In this document: positions 9,451 through 18,519 of the stretch, in pieces
How positions within the stretch are numbered: the stretch's first letter is position 1
Layout of the letters: every line of letters starts with the position of its first letter
Assembly: GCA_937893145.1 (NCBI GenBank)
Contig: CALBJW010000025.1
Coordinates: 1-56,737 of the forward strand
Direction: 5' to 3'
Origin: an uncultured Prevotellaceae bacterium
Lineage (GTDB): Bacteria; Bacteroidota; Bacteroidia; Bacteroidales; Bacteroidaceae
Length of the DNA: 56,737 bases
Made by a program: the position numbers and the translations under genes
Notes under the pieces: model-generated
The model's input: only the letters and a program-made list of their open reading frames with translations
Told to the model about the DNA's origin: nothing
Database searches by the model: none

Positions 9451-10794
9451 TTATTCGTTTTCTTTACGCAGCATGTCGAGACCTTCTCGTACAATGCGCT
9501 GGAGTTCAACCTTAGAGCTGTCCACGAACTCAGCAACAGCAAAGTCCTCAGGAGCAACCTCATAAATACCAAGAGCTTCCATGCGGTCGATGTCGCCTGC
9601 GATGATAGCCTTAACGAGCTGTTCTGGATAGATATCCATTGGGAATACTGAGTCGTACTCGCCACTGAAGATCATGTGACGGTGACCACCCTTTACACGA
9701 GCATCGAGAGTGTATTCCTTCTTCTTGCCCATGAGCCAAGAGAAGTATGAACGGCTAACTGAGAACTCGTTGAAACGTGGAGCAATCCAACCGAAGAGTT
9801 CGTTAGCTTCGTCACCTTCAGGAATAGCAGTAACCTCAGTAGTGTGAGCGAGGAGGAATGCCTCTTCGCATGTCTTCATACCTGTGAGTGGGTTACCGTC
9901 GATGATACGTACCTTCTTGTCTGTAGCGACGTTGCCTGCAACGATGTCTGCAATCTTAGCACCAGGGAGAACAGTTTTGTACTGTGGCTCCTTGATTTCG
10001 GAACCTGCAACGGCAATAGTGCGTGTGAGGTTAACCTTACCTGTGTTGAACAAACGACCGATGAAGACAACTTCCTCTGCGCCGATAGTCCAAACTACTT
10101 CACCCTTGTTTACTGGGTTAGTGTGGTTGATCTGTACGCCAACATTACCTGCAGGGCACTTGCCCTCGAAAACAGTAATCTCTGCATCCTGAACATTAGT
10201 TGCAGCACTTCCTGCCTTTACGCCGAGGTAAACCTTTGCCATCTTAGCGAGGGCAGAGATACCTGTCTGGAAGTCTGCCTCATTGCCCTTGAGCTGAAGT
10301 TCAACATCAGCAGCGAGTGGCATGTCCTGAATGGCAGAGACGAAGATTGCCTTAGGCGCATCGTCTGGATTAGCAACGACTGCGTAAGGACGCTGAATGA
10401 AGTAGCCGAAAAGTCCGCTCTCGAGGAGTGCAGCCTTAACTGCAGCAGCATCGAGTGCCTTAACGTCCTTCTTGCCGAAGTCAACATACTCCTGCTGAGC
10501 AGCTGCTTCAACCTGGACGCTCAATACCTTACGACGATCACCTCTCTCTACGAGCTTCACTGTACCCGCAACTGGAGAGACGAACTTCATTTCTGGATGC
10601 AGTTTGTTGACAAACAAAGCATCACCAGCCTTGACACTGTCACCTTCCTTAACGACTACCTTTGGCTTCATACCCCAGAATGCATCTGGACAGAGTCCAT
10701 AGACCTGTGATGCAGGAGCGGCAGAAACCTGAGCAGCAGCCTTACCTTTAAGGTTGATGTCGAGGCCTTTTCGTAATTTAATTACATTCGCCAT
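9451..10794 (-). CDS. nqrA: Na+-translocating NADH:quinone reductase subunit A
   Basis: Peripheral cytoplasmic subunit of 447 residues, first gene of the six-gene operon. The N-terminus (KLRKGLDINLKGKA) and the barrel-sandwich segment EGDSVKAGDALFVNKLHPEMKF-like region are typical of NqrA/RnfC. NqrA contacts quinone near NqrB and has no redox cofactor of its own. Start ATG at 10794 follows a 224-bp intergenic region with the operon promoter and a 15-bp perfect inverted repeat. Confidence 0.96.
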   Translation of the reverse strand: MANVIKLRKGLDINLKGKAAAQVSAAPASQVYGLCPDAFWGMKPKVVVKEGDSVKAGDALFVNKLHPEMKFVSPVAGTVKLVERGDRRKVLSVQVEAAAQQEYVDFGKKDVKALDAAAVKAALLESGLFGYFIQRPYAVVANPDDAPKAIFVSAIQDMPLAADVELQLKGNEADFQTGISALAKMAKVYLGVKAGSAATNVQDAEITVFEGKCPAGNVGVQINHTNPVNKGEVVWTIGAEEVVFIGRLFNTGKVNLTRTIAVAGSEIKEPQYKTVLPGAKIADIVAGNVATDKKVRIIDGNPLTGMKTCEEAFLLAHTTEVTAIPEGDEANELFGWIAPRFNEFSVSRSYFSWLMGKKKEYTLDARVKGGHRHMIFSGEYDSVFPMDIYPEQLVKAIIAGDIDRMEALGIYEVAPEDFAVAEFVDSSKVELQRIVREGLDMLRKENE

Positions 10795-10854
10795 AAAATA
10801 AATTGTTAATATTAACTATTGATGTGTTAGTTATTGCTGAAAAACCATGAATGT

Positions 10855-10914
10855 AGTGTTACCTTTGTATCGCTTGCGCGTACATATACACGGAAACGGT
10901 ACAAAGGTAACACT
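10855..10914. promoter_or_regulatory. nqr promoter region with a perfect 15-bp inverted repeat
   Basis: AGTGTTACCTTTGTA (10855-10869) is mirrored exactly by TACAAAGGTAACACT (10900-10914), with a 30-bp spacer. The right arm on the minus strand contains TACCTTTG (10909-10902), a good -7 element for nqrA with start near 10896 and a leader of about 100 nt. The left arm carries the same -7 element pointing toward it on the plus strand. It may be an operator or a pair of facing promoters. Farther right, 10945-10970 is an A/T-rich hairpin that could end the upstream barrel gene. Confidence 0.6.
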
Positions 10915-11018
10915 TTTAATTAAAATTAAGAATAATTAAAGTAACTTTTTTGCTTTTGCGTGCAAAAAAGAAGGTATTATCCGTATTTGTGTGGTGTGCT
11001 TGTAAAGTGGAGAATACA

Positions 11019-11843
11019 TTATAAATCATCCTTGCCTATTGCTAAGGAGAAGGTGATGGCGAGTTTATCCTGTCGAGTCTTGAAATAACCATCAGAGTTT
11101 GGTATCTGGATACAGTTGTGGTGAGTCATACCACGAGAGTATGTGAAACCGAGGCGAATGACGTTGAGACGAATCTCCGCACCCAATTCAAACTGCACAT
11201 TTGTACGCTTTGGCCATCCGTTGTAACCATATACCTGAGTCTCGTGTTCCCAACTGTCTGTAGTGTGCCATCCGTTGTAGTCGTAGTAGCGGTAAGTATC
11301 GTTGTATGTGCCGTAAAGAGCCCAGTTGAAACCGAGACCGCCATACACACTCATCGAGTAGTTGCGAGAGAATGGGATGCGCCAAAGAGCGTGGAGAGGG
11401 AGGTAGATGCTATGTTCTGAGAACTTATCCCACCCCATCTCGTTCCTTACAAAGTCGCTTTGCGAAAAGCATCCTTCATAGTAGAGACCGGAATGAACTC
11501 CAAGACCAAAATTAAAACATGGCTGTACGTTCACACCTATCTGCAGACCATGAAGTCGCTTGTTTGGTTCGCCAAAAAGATTCTCCTTGATTGTTCCCTC
11601 ATCAGTCTCTGTTATCCACTGCTTGTTGATGTAACCCAACTGTATGCCCCAGAACGCATCATTGTGGCCACCATTCCATATAGTGCGACCAGATGAAAGT
11701 GTAGGCCAATCAAGAGTTCTGTTTCCACCTTTTGGGTGAGCCTCTTTGAGGTCTGCACCACCACCTATCTGCCAGTCCTGAGCCGAAGCACGAGTGGAGA
11801 AAAGTGCTAATAAGATGAGAGAAAAAGCAAAGAATCTTTTCAT
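11019..11843 (-). CDS. Secreted outer-membrane beta-barrel protein, function unknown
   Basis: A 274-residue protein with a clear signal peptide (about residues 1-21, ending ASAQ). The mature part alternates aromatic and polar residues in short beta-strands, and ends with a strand and short charged tail, as in small eight-stranded outer-membrane barrels of the Bacteroidetes OmpW/PorT-like type. Segments such as GVHSGLYYEGCF and LGFTYSRGM look like membrane strands. I do not recognise a specific family. It is a single gene, separated by 62 bp from the upstream acidic-tailed protein on the same strand. Confidence 0.65.
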   Translation of the reverse strand: MKRFFAFSLILLALFSTRASAQDWQIGGGADLKEAHPKGGNRTLDWPTLSSGRTIWNGGHNDAFWGIQLGYINKQWITETDEGTIKENLFGEPNKRLHGLQIGVNVQPCFNFGLGVHSGLYYEGCFSQSDFVRNEMGWDKFSEHSIYLPLHALWRIPFSRNYSMSVYGGLGFNWALYGTYNDTYRYYDYNGWHTTDSWEHETQVYGYNGWPKRTNVQFELGAEIRLNVIRLGFTYSRGMTHHNCIQIPNSDGYFKTRQDKLAITFSLAIGKDDL

Positions 11844-11905
11844 AAAATAGATATAATCTTATAGTTTATCTATTATCTTCTATTTAACTGAATATCCGAA
11901 CGATA

Positions 11906-12688
11906 TTACTCGTCTTCATCATCAACATCAGCGATGTCGATGTCCTCAAGCTGAGAGTAGTCTGGATTAGCATCGTCGAGCGACATGTCGTCATCGTCCT
12001 TGTCCTCGTCTTCATCCTCTTCCTCTGGGAGGTCCTCGTCTTCTTCCTCTACCTCCTCTGGGATATCCTTTTCTGGGTCCTCATCATCGTTGATGAAGAG
12101 GTTGAGCTTCACCTTCTCTACCTTTGGCTTTGCCTTGATGAACACAGCCTCTGTCCAAGTGCCACGAGGAATCTCAAGCACCTCATAGTTGTCCTCCTTG
12201 CGGCGGTCGATGATACCACCTACACGGTGCATAGTGGTAGTAGGGAGTGTGCTGCAGTCCACAAAGAATGCACTTTGGATGATGTCCTGAATGGCGAGTG
12301 GAAGTCCCTTCCATCCTGTACCCATATTGTTCTTGATGAGTTCAAGCACTTCGTATGGTTCGAGGTGTGTGATGTTCTCCATCGAAAGGTCTGTTACCTT
12401 TTTGAGCTGGTGCTTGCGAATAGCGATAGCATTGTTCTCGCCCTCGTTAGGAGAAGAGAAAATCTGGTAGTGCATAGCCTCAAGCTGGCTCACGCGACGG
12501 TCATCATCGCGATTGAGGTACTGGATGTCAAACACGGTGCGGATGATGTTCATGTAGTGCTTCTCATATTCCGCATAGTGTTCGTCCTTCTTGCCCTCTA
12601 TAATCATCTGGCTAAGTTCAGCCTCGTTTACTGTCCAAATGTTACCCTTTGTGAGCTCGTCGAGCTCCATCTTTAATCTACCTTTCAT
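11906..12688 (-). CDS. Unknown protein with a long acidic C-terminal tail
   Basis: A protein of 260 residues (254 if translation starts at the second Met, MELDELTKG). I do not recognise a family. Residues about 1-185 look globular and soluble, mixed alpha/beta, without signal peptide or membrane segment. The last 60 residues are almost only Asp and Glu (DDEDP, EEVEEEDEDLPEEEDEDED), a polyanionic tail such as found on histone-like or RNA-polymerase-associated proteins and chaperones. It has its own promoter and no operon partner. A nucleic-acid-mimic or chaperone role is only a guess. Confidence 0.6.
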   Translation of the reverse strand: MKGRLKMELDELTKGNIWTVNEAELSQMIIEGKKDEHYAEYEKHYMNIIRTVFDIQYLNRDDDRRVSQLEAMHYQIFSSPNEGENNAIAIRKHQLKKVTDLSMENITHLEPYEVLELIKNNMGTGWKGLPLAIQDIIQSAFFVDCSTLPTTTMHRVGGIIDRRKEDNYEVLEIPRGTWTEAVFIKAKPKVEKVKLNLFINDDEDPEKDIPEEVEEEDEDLPEEEDEDEDKDDDDMSLDDANPDYSQLEDIDIADVDDEDE

Positions 12689-12725
12689 ATAATCAAATTA
12701 GTATTTCATTTTTCTAAATCGTGTG

Positions 12726-12756
12726 CAAAGGTATGAAATAGTTTTTAACTTGTCAA
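12726..12756 (-). promoter_or_regulatory. Promoter of the acidic-tailed protein gene
   Basis: Minus-strand TACCTTTG at 12733-12726 with TTGA 19 bp upstream at 12756-12753. Predicted start near 12720 gives a leader of about 32 nt to the ATG at 12688. Confidence 0.55.
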
Positions 12757-12849
12757 TACCTTTTTCAATTACGATGTAAAAAAACATGAAATTGTCAGTA
12801 AATAATGTGCCAATAAAGGTCAAAACCACTAATTTTTATGCTTTGTGTG

Positions 12850-15800
12850 CTAAGGTCGAACCGTTTTGATAGTAATTTCGCGGTCGTATGAAGCAGGTTT
12901 TACTCTGTATTCATCGAGCACATACACGCAAGTACATCCTACACCTGTTGTGGCATAGTCGATGTTGAGAGTGTAGCGGTCTGTCTGTGGCTGGAGCTGA
13001 TATGTGAACTGGCTCTTAGTGAGGTTGTCGGTTGTGAACTGATAAGCATTGAAGTTGAAATGCTCATTCATCGAAATCTGCACACCCTTACCTGTCTTGT
13101 CGAGGAGCTGAACATATCGGTTGTCGGTACGGAGAGCATGGTCCTGTGGAAGGAGATAAGGCTCGTACATGTCTGCAACAGTCTTTGTCCATACGCCTAC
13201 AGGGTAACCTGTCTTACGGTCTGGGTAGTTCTCCTCTGGTCCACGACCATACCAAGTGATGTTGTCGAAGTCGTTAGCAACAGAAGTGGTGAAGCCGATA
13301 CGAGGAAGAACTTCTGGCAACTTGCCTTGAGGACTCAGATGGTTATGAATCTTCACCGAACCATCATCATAGAATGTATATGTGTAGTCGATTACGAAAC
13401 CCGCCATCTGAATACCCGAGATGTAGAGGTCGAGTGCGCCATACGAAGAGGCACCTGCCTGTACGAGTTGGCGGATAGTTACTGTCGTTTCGTGTTCATT
13501 ATGAGTGAGTTTTATCTCTGAAGGACGGATGCGAAGCTGGTTTACTCCCTTCGAATAGAAGAGGGTAGCAATCATTCCACCGTAACCTTCACCATAACCA
13601 CCATTCACGCGGAAGGCATCCCACGAGTCGAACTCATTAGCTAGAGGAGCGCGCCAGAGGTTGAATGATACTGGTTCTTTAAGGATTCCCTTTCCATCCA
13701 CCTCAATCTGTTCGAGGTTGCCTGTTTCCTTATTTATAATATAGCAGAAGTCTGCTCCGCTAATCTTGATTTGCTTGTCATCCTCAACAGCATCAATCTT
13801 TGCCGAGGAAGCACTGACAACAGGTGCAGGCACATTCCACGAAGTGAGTTCGAGCTGGTCCCAAGCCACCTCATGTCCTGCCTTAGCCCATACCTCATCA
13901 TTCTTTATGTTGGAAGTGATAGTGACACGATACTCCTTGCCTGGCACGATACTTGGCTTGTGGTAAGGAATCTTAACCACCTGCTTCTGCTGAGGACCGA
14001 CATTAAACTGAATGTCACCTTCTTCCACCACATCACCATCAGCCATGAGTTTCCAGTGTGAGGCATATTGGCTGAGGTCTGTGAAGTGAAGTCGGTTTGT
14101 CACCTCTGCCTCGCCAGTCTCTGCGTTGAGCAGACGAACGCTGATAGGTTGTGTGGTCCACTTCATCTGGAGCATCTCTGGCTGTACTGTGCGGTCTGGC
14201 CAGATACATCCGTATGTACGCATATTTCCATCGATGGTGAAGAATGTGCCTTCATCACCATTTCCATCGAAGGTGAGGTAGAGAACAGCATCTGCAGCAG
14301 TACCTTCACCGTCTGCGAGACACTTATTGTATATCGCCACATTATCCATCTCTGCATCAGCAGTATAGATGGTCTGAGGGTCCTGAGCGTGGTTGCCTGC
14401 AAACCTACCTATATTAATAGGATAAGGGAAGTTGCTGATGATGCCTCTCTCAGTAGGTTGATTACCACGGCCATTGTTCTTCGCTGGTTGTGCAACGGTC
14501 GATTCTGTACCCTTGAGTTGACCATCAATATAGAGTCTCATTTCCTTACCGTCCCATGATGCGGTAATGTGATGCCAGTTGTTCATCCAGTTTTCTGGGA
14601 GTGCCACCTCAAGAGTGTGCTTTATGCCCGAATGTAGGAAGAACTGGAGTTTGTCTGCACCTCTCTGAACCACACCAAACTGAGTGTTTCCCTTAGTGAT
14701 GTATGGCGCACCTTCGTTCATGCCGCTCAACTTGCGAGGCTTGACATCGAAACTGATTGTCAATGCGTTGCTTGAGAGTTCTACATTATTGCTGCGATAA
14801 ACCTCAACCCATTCATCGTGACCACTGAGGTTAAGCACGCCCTTCTTCACCTTTGCTCCACCCATGAGGTGAACAGGTGTCTTGTAAGGCGAACTGTCCT
14901 TCAACGGACGAATGTGGTCTGTGAGTCCTGGATTTGCGTAGTCCCAGATAGCACCACCCATCAATCGAGGATGACGACGAATGACATCCCAGTATTCATC
15001 GAGTCCACCACCAGCATTACCTGCTACAGAGAGGTATTCGTCCATGAACGAAGGACGTGGGTCCTGCGATTCAGGAGTCATGGCTGTGTTCATCTCCAGT
15101 TCGTAAGGAGTAGGGTAGCGAGGGCCGATTATCTCTTCGCCCGGATGAGCGTATGCGTTACCTCCATACATGAAGTAGCGTGTTGGGTCCAACTTCTTTC
15201 CTTCCTTCACCACTTCGGTGATGTTAGGACCCTCACCACTCTCGTTGCCTGCACTCCAGAAGAGAACGCATGGGTGGTTGCGGTCGCGGAGCACCATCTG
15301 TCTTACTCGCTCGAGGTACATAGGTATGAAACGCTGGTCGTTGGAAATCCATTCCGTTGCATGAGCCTCAGTACCAGCCTCGTCGATGATGTACAGTCCA
15401 TATTCGTCTGCCAGTTCAAGGTATCTGTTGACAGGAGGATAATGCGATGTGCGCACAGCGTTGAAGTTGTGCTGCTTCAGTATCTCCATATCCTTGCGGA
15501 TGGTCTCTTCGTTCATCGCATGACCAAGTTCTGGGTGCTGCATGTGGGAGTTGATGGCGTTCACCTTGATTGGTTCGCCATTGAGGTAGAACACCTGATG
15601 GCGAATCTCTGTTTCCTTGAATCCCATCTTGCTTGTAATCTGTTGAGTGACAGCACCCGACTCGTTAAGAAGTTCGAGTTTGAGGGTGTAGAGTGTAGGT
15701 GTCTCACAGGTCCATTTCTTTGGATTGAGGATTAAGGAAGCGAGGTTAACCGACTTCTTGCCCTTTCCATTCATCGAGAACTTATCCGAAAGCATCTCCT

Positions 15801-16632
15801 TCACCTTGTTGCCCTGTGCATCGGTGAGGGTTGCTCGTACTGAGTAGGCTGCATTTGCATCCTCATAACTCTTCACATCCACCTTCACGTTGAGGTTAGC
15901 ATCACGATACTTATCGTCGAGGTCGGTGGTGACATACCAGTCGAAGAGGCGAGTCTTTGGAGTGGCATATACTGTCACATCATCAAAGATACCGGCAAGT
16001 CGCCAGTAGTCCTGTCCTTCAAGGTAATAGCCATCGCTATACTTTGTGACACAGACTGCTATGACGTTCTTGCCAGGCTTCACGTATGGTGTGATGTCGT
16101 ATTCAGCAGGTTCCTGTCCACCTTCGTTGTAACCAACCTGTTTGCCGTTAATCCATACGAACGAAGCACTCTGAGTCTTCTCCATGCGGAGGAAAATCTG
16201 TTGTCCGTTCCAGTTTGAAGGAATGTTGAACACACGGCGATATGCACCAGTTGGGTTGTCCTCTCTTGGCACAAAAGGAGGGTTAGACTTGAATGGAGCA
16301 GGTACGTTGCGGAACTGAGCATCGCCAAAGCCCTGCATCTCCCAGTTGCTTGGAACGGTTATCTTGCTCCACTTGCCATCACCGAAGGATGGTTGGAAGA
16401 AATTGCTTGGTATGCCCTCAGGAGTCTCCGCAAAGAAGAACTTCCAAGTGCCATTGAGTGATATGTGTTGGTCTGCAAGGTAGTACGCATGTCCTTCCTC
16501 TTGTCCTTCTTCATATACATTTGTGTTCTCGATGTAGTCATATATCTTTTCAAGATACTGAGCCTTCGCCTGCAATGTAGCTATTGCAAGGAAGCAGATA
16601 GAAAGAGTTTTTTTCATCATAGGATTAACCAT
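12850..16632 (-). CDS. GH2 beta-galactosidase with LamG-type insert
   Basis: Secreted or periplasmic glycoside hydrolase family 2 enzyme, 1260 residues in the longest frame; the likely start is Met5 or Met6, giving the signal peptide MKKTLSICFLAIATLQAKA. Order: GH2 sugar-binding domain (about 50-220), Ig-like domain (about 230-340), TIM barrel (about 345-590), a concanavalin/LamG-like domain inserted about 605-790 (YITKGNTQFGVV, WHHITASWDGKEMRLYIDG), then the C-terminal Bgal small-chain domains. The acid/base Glu is in WSAGNES (about Glu464) and the nucleophile in FMDEY (about Glu532). It probably removes terminal beta-galactosides or related sugars; the exact substrate is not visible. A perfect promoter precedes it and it is divergent from the sigma factor gene. 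Confidence 0.88.
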   Translation of the reverse strand: MVNPMMKKTLSICFLAIATLQAKAQYLEKIYDYIENTNVYEEGQEEGHAYYLADQHISLNGTWKFFFAETPEGIPSNFFQPSFGDGKWSKITVPSNWEMQGFGDAQFRNVPAPFKSNPPFVPREDNPTGAYRRVFNIPSNWNGQQIFLRMEKTQSASFVWINGKQVGYNEGGQEPAEYDITPYVKPGKNVIAVCVTKYSDGYYLEGQDYWRLAGIFDDVTVYATPKTRLFDWYVTTDLDDKYRDANLNVKVDVKSYEDANAAYSVRATLTDAQGNKVKEMLSDKFSMNGKGKKSVNLASLILNPKKWTCETPTLYTLKLELLNESGAVTQQITSKMGFKETEIRHQVFYLNGEPIKVNAINSHMQHPELGHAMNEETIRKDMEILKQHNFNAVRTSHYPPVNRYLELADEYGLYIIDEAGTEAHATEWISNDQRFIPMYLERVRQMVLRDRNHPCVLFWSAGNESGEGPNITEVVKEGKKLDPTRYFMYGGNAYAHPGEEIIGPRYPTPYELEMNTAMTPESQDPRPSFMDEYLSVAGNAGGGLDEYWDVIRRHPRLMGGAIWDYANPGLTDHIRPLKDSSPYKTPVHLMGGAKVKKGVLNLSGHDEWVEVYRSNNVELSSNALTISFDVKPRKLSGMNEGAPYITKGNTQFGVVQRGADKLQFFLHSGIKHTLEVALPENWMNNWHHITASWDGKEMRLYIDGQLKGTESTVAQPAKNNGRGNQPTERGIISNFPYPINIGRFAGNHAQDPQTIYTADAEMDNVAIYNKCLADGEGTAADAVLYLTFDGNGDEGTFFTIDGNMRTYGCIWPDRTVQPEMLQMKWTTQPISVRLLNAETGEAEVTNRLHFTDLSQYASHWKLMADGDVVEEGDIQFNVGPQQKQVVKIPYHKPSIVPGKEYRVTITSNIKNDEVWAKAGHEVAWDQLELTSWNVPAPVVSASSAKIDAVEDDKQIKISGADFCYIINKETGNLEQIEVDGKGILKEPVSFNLWRAPLANEFDSWDAFRVNGGYGEGYGGMIATLFYSKGVNQLRIRPSEIKLTHNEHETTVTIRQLVQAGASSYGALDLYISGIQMAGFVIDYTYTFYDDGSVKIHNHLSPQGKLPEVLPRIGFTTSVANDFDNITWYGRGPEENYPDRKTGYPVGVWTKTVADMYEPYLLPQDHALRTDNRYVQLLDKTGKGVQISMNEHFNFNAYQFTTDNLTKSQFTYQLQPQTDRYTLNIDYATTGVGCTCVYVLDEYRVKPASYDREITIKTVRP

Positions 16633-16648
16633 TTATTCAATTATTCTG

Positions 16649-16679
16649 CAAATATACATCTATTATTTCACCCAGCAAA
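16649..16679 (-). promoter_or_regulatory. Promoter of the GH2 gene (consensus)
   Basis: Minus strand: TTTG at 16679-16676, exactly 19 bp, then TATATTTG at 16656-16649. This is the full Bacteroidetes housekeeping promoter consensus. Start is expected about 16643, a few bases before the first ATG at 16632. Confidence 0.8.
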
Positions 16680-16828
16680 ATTATTTGTGTAAAAGTTATT
16701 TGCCGCCAATGTGCATGACCAATACTTTGTATAGAGAAGAATAGTAGGAGAATAGCATTAGTAAAGTAAAAACTTAGCGAAATAATCACTTTTTGTTACG
16801 AAAACAATGATTATAAAATTAAAATGTA

Positions 16829-16836
16829 TAACTTTG
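16829..16836 (+). promoter_or_regulatory. -7 element of the ECF sigma gene
   Basis: TAACTTTG at 16829-16836 ends 4 bp before the ATG at 16841, so transcription would begin at or next to the start codon (leaderless or nearly so). No good TTTG is found 19 bp upstream. Confidence 0.5.
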
Positions 16837-16840
16837 CACA

Positions 16841-17386
16841 ATGAAAGTGCATAAAATGATAGAAAACGGGAGTAAGTCGTTCGAACAAATTTATCTTGAA
16901 AACTTCGAACGACTTTGCTATCATGCCTTTTGCATCGTAGATGTTGAGGACGATGCAAAAGATATTGTCAATGATGTGTTCACTTTCGTTTATGAAGGTT
17001 GGGAAAAGTATTCTGCAAAACCAATGGCAGGCTTTCTGTTCACCCTTGTCCATAATGCTTCTATAGATTTTGTGCGCCACAGACTTACCCACCGCAGATA
17101 TGAGCAGTATGTGCTTACGCATGACAGCGAGGTGGAGCATTTCTCCGACTATGAAGAGAAAGTGCAGCGTGTCATCGATGAAATAGATAATATGCCAGAA
17201 CAGATGCGTCGTGTATTTGTGGGTTGCTATGTGAAGGGAAAGAAGCATCAAGAGGTGGCAGATGAAATGGGGTTAAGCATAAATACCATCAAAACAAACA
17301 TATTCAGAGGTCTTAGAATGCTTCGCAAAAAGTTGTCTGAGGAGGAATTGTTATTGTTTTTTGCAATTTCTTCTCTGGCTTTGTAA
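16841..17386 (+). CDS. ECF sigma-70 factor (FecI type)
   Basis: RNA polymerase sigma factor of 181 residues. Region 2 is seen at about residues 15-80 (DAKDIVNDVFTFVYEGW, then GFLFTLVHNASIDFVRHR) and region 4 at about 110-165, with the helix-turn-helix KHQEVADEMGLSINTIKTNI. In Bacteroidetes such factors are held by a FecR-type anti-sigma and released when a TonB-dependent receptor with an STN domain binds substrate; FecR and that receptor follow directly. It should switch on the SusC/SusD operon downstream. Confidence 0.9.
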   Translation: MKVHKMIENGSKSFEQIYLENFERLCYHAFCIVDVEDDAKDIVNDVFTFVYEGWEKYSAKPMAGFLFTLVHNASIDFVRHRLTHRRYEQYVLTHDSEVEHFSDYEEKVQRVIDEIDNMPEQMRRVFVGCYVKGKKHQEVADEMGLSINTIKTNIFRGLRMLRKKLSEEELLLFFAISSLAL

Positions 17387-17429
17387 TACTTTTTGCAAAA
17401 GACTTCGTGTTTATTGCAAAATAATAACT

Positions 17430-18494
17430 ATGGCAGAAAATTCATTCGAACAGGACAGCCATCCTGTTCATCTAACTCCAGAAGAGGAACTCATTGTCAA
17501 GGAGGCTATTGTTCGTCATCAGAAAGTGCTTAATGTGGACCCAGCAAACGAGCTTGCACTCTTCAAGCAAAGACTTGCGTGGAAACAGAAGCGGCGTAGA
17601 ATGATATGGTCAGCTGTCGCGTCTTTTTTAATTGTTTTAGGTGTAGGAACAGGACTGATATTATACTACGGCAACACGAAAGTACAAGAGCAGATATTAG
17701 TTTATGAAGCGACCGATTCTGTCGGTGGCTCTTTGCTGTATATGGACGGTAAACCTATCTCTCTAAATTCCGAAGCAGCATTGCTTGCTCTTCAGAAACT
17801 TGGTGCAGAGGTTACTGAGGATGGTATAAAGTATTCATCAGAAGGCGAATCGATGATGAATACTATCACCACTTCGTATGGCCAGACCTTTACCATCTCA
17901 TTGTCAGATGGAAGTGTGGTACAGCTGAATTCAAACTCTAAATTTACTTATCCTACCATCTTCACTGAGGCAGAGCGTGAGGTGGAACTCAAGGGTGAGG
18001 CATACTTCACGGTGACAAAGGACTCAAAGCATCCATTTATTGTTCACACCAAAGATGTTGATACTAAGGTGTTGGGCACAGAATTTAATGTTCGCAATTA
18101 TGGCGGTGAACCTTCGACCATCACACTTGTGAAGGGTAGCATTGAGGTAATTACTCCAACCCGCCTTCCTATGGTGCTTAAGCCTGGACAGACCTTGACA
18201 TACACCAACCCGGAAACGAACGAACTCGAAGTTACGAACGATGATATACGAGAGTACATAGAGTGGAAGTCGGGATATTTTTATTTCAACGACAGACCTC
18301 TGCATGATGTGTTCCGTATCATCGGTAGATATTACAACATAACAGTCGTGTGTGATGAATGGAATTTGATGAAGACCAATTTCAATCTGTGGGTTGACAT
18401 GAGTCTGCCGCTCGATGAAAACCTCAAAATCATAAATGAGGTTAGTGGTCTTCATATAGTTATGAAAAATAATAAGGTGACAATCAAAAAATAA
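17430..18494 (+). CDS. FecR-type anti-sigma factor
   Basis: Inner-membrane anti-sigma regulator of 354 residues counted from the ATG at 17430; an open frame extends upstream to 17361 but overlaps the sigma gene, and MAENSFEQ is the sensible start. A cytoplasmic N-terminal segment (about 1-60) binds sigma, one membrane helix follows (ASFLIVLGVGTGLILYY), then the periplasmic FecR domain (TSYGQTFTISLSDGSVVQLN and VKGSIEV, the usual core) and a C-terminal DUF4974 domain that would contact the STN domain of the receptor. It lies 43 bp after the sigma gene and 25 bp before the receptor. Confidence 0.93.
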   Translation: MAENSFEQDSHPVHLTPEEELIVKEAIVRHQKVLNVDPANELALFKQRLAWKQKRRRMIWSAVASFLIVLGVGTGLILYYGNTKVQEQILVYEATDSVGGSLLYMDGKPISLNSEAALLALQKLGAEVTEDGIKYSSEGESMMNTITTSYGQTFTISLSDGSVVQLNSNSKFTYPTIFTEAEREVELKGEAYFTVTKDSKHPFIVHTKDVDTKVLGTEFNVRNYGGEPSTITLVKGSIEVITPTRLPMVLKPGQTLTYTNPETNELEVTNDDIREYIEWKSGYFYFNDRPLHDVFRIIGRYYNITVVCDEWNLMKTNFNLWVDMSLPLDENLKIINEVSGLHIVMKNNKVTIKK

Positions 18495-18519
18495 TTCTAA
18501 TTTAATCAATTCAACAAGT

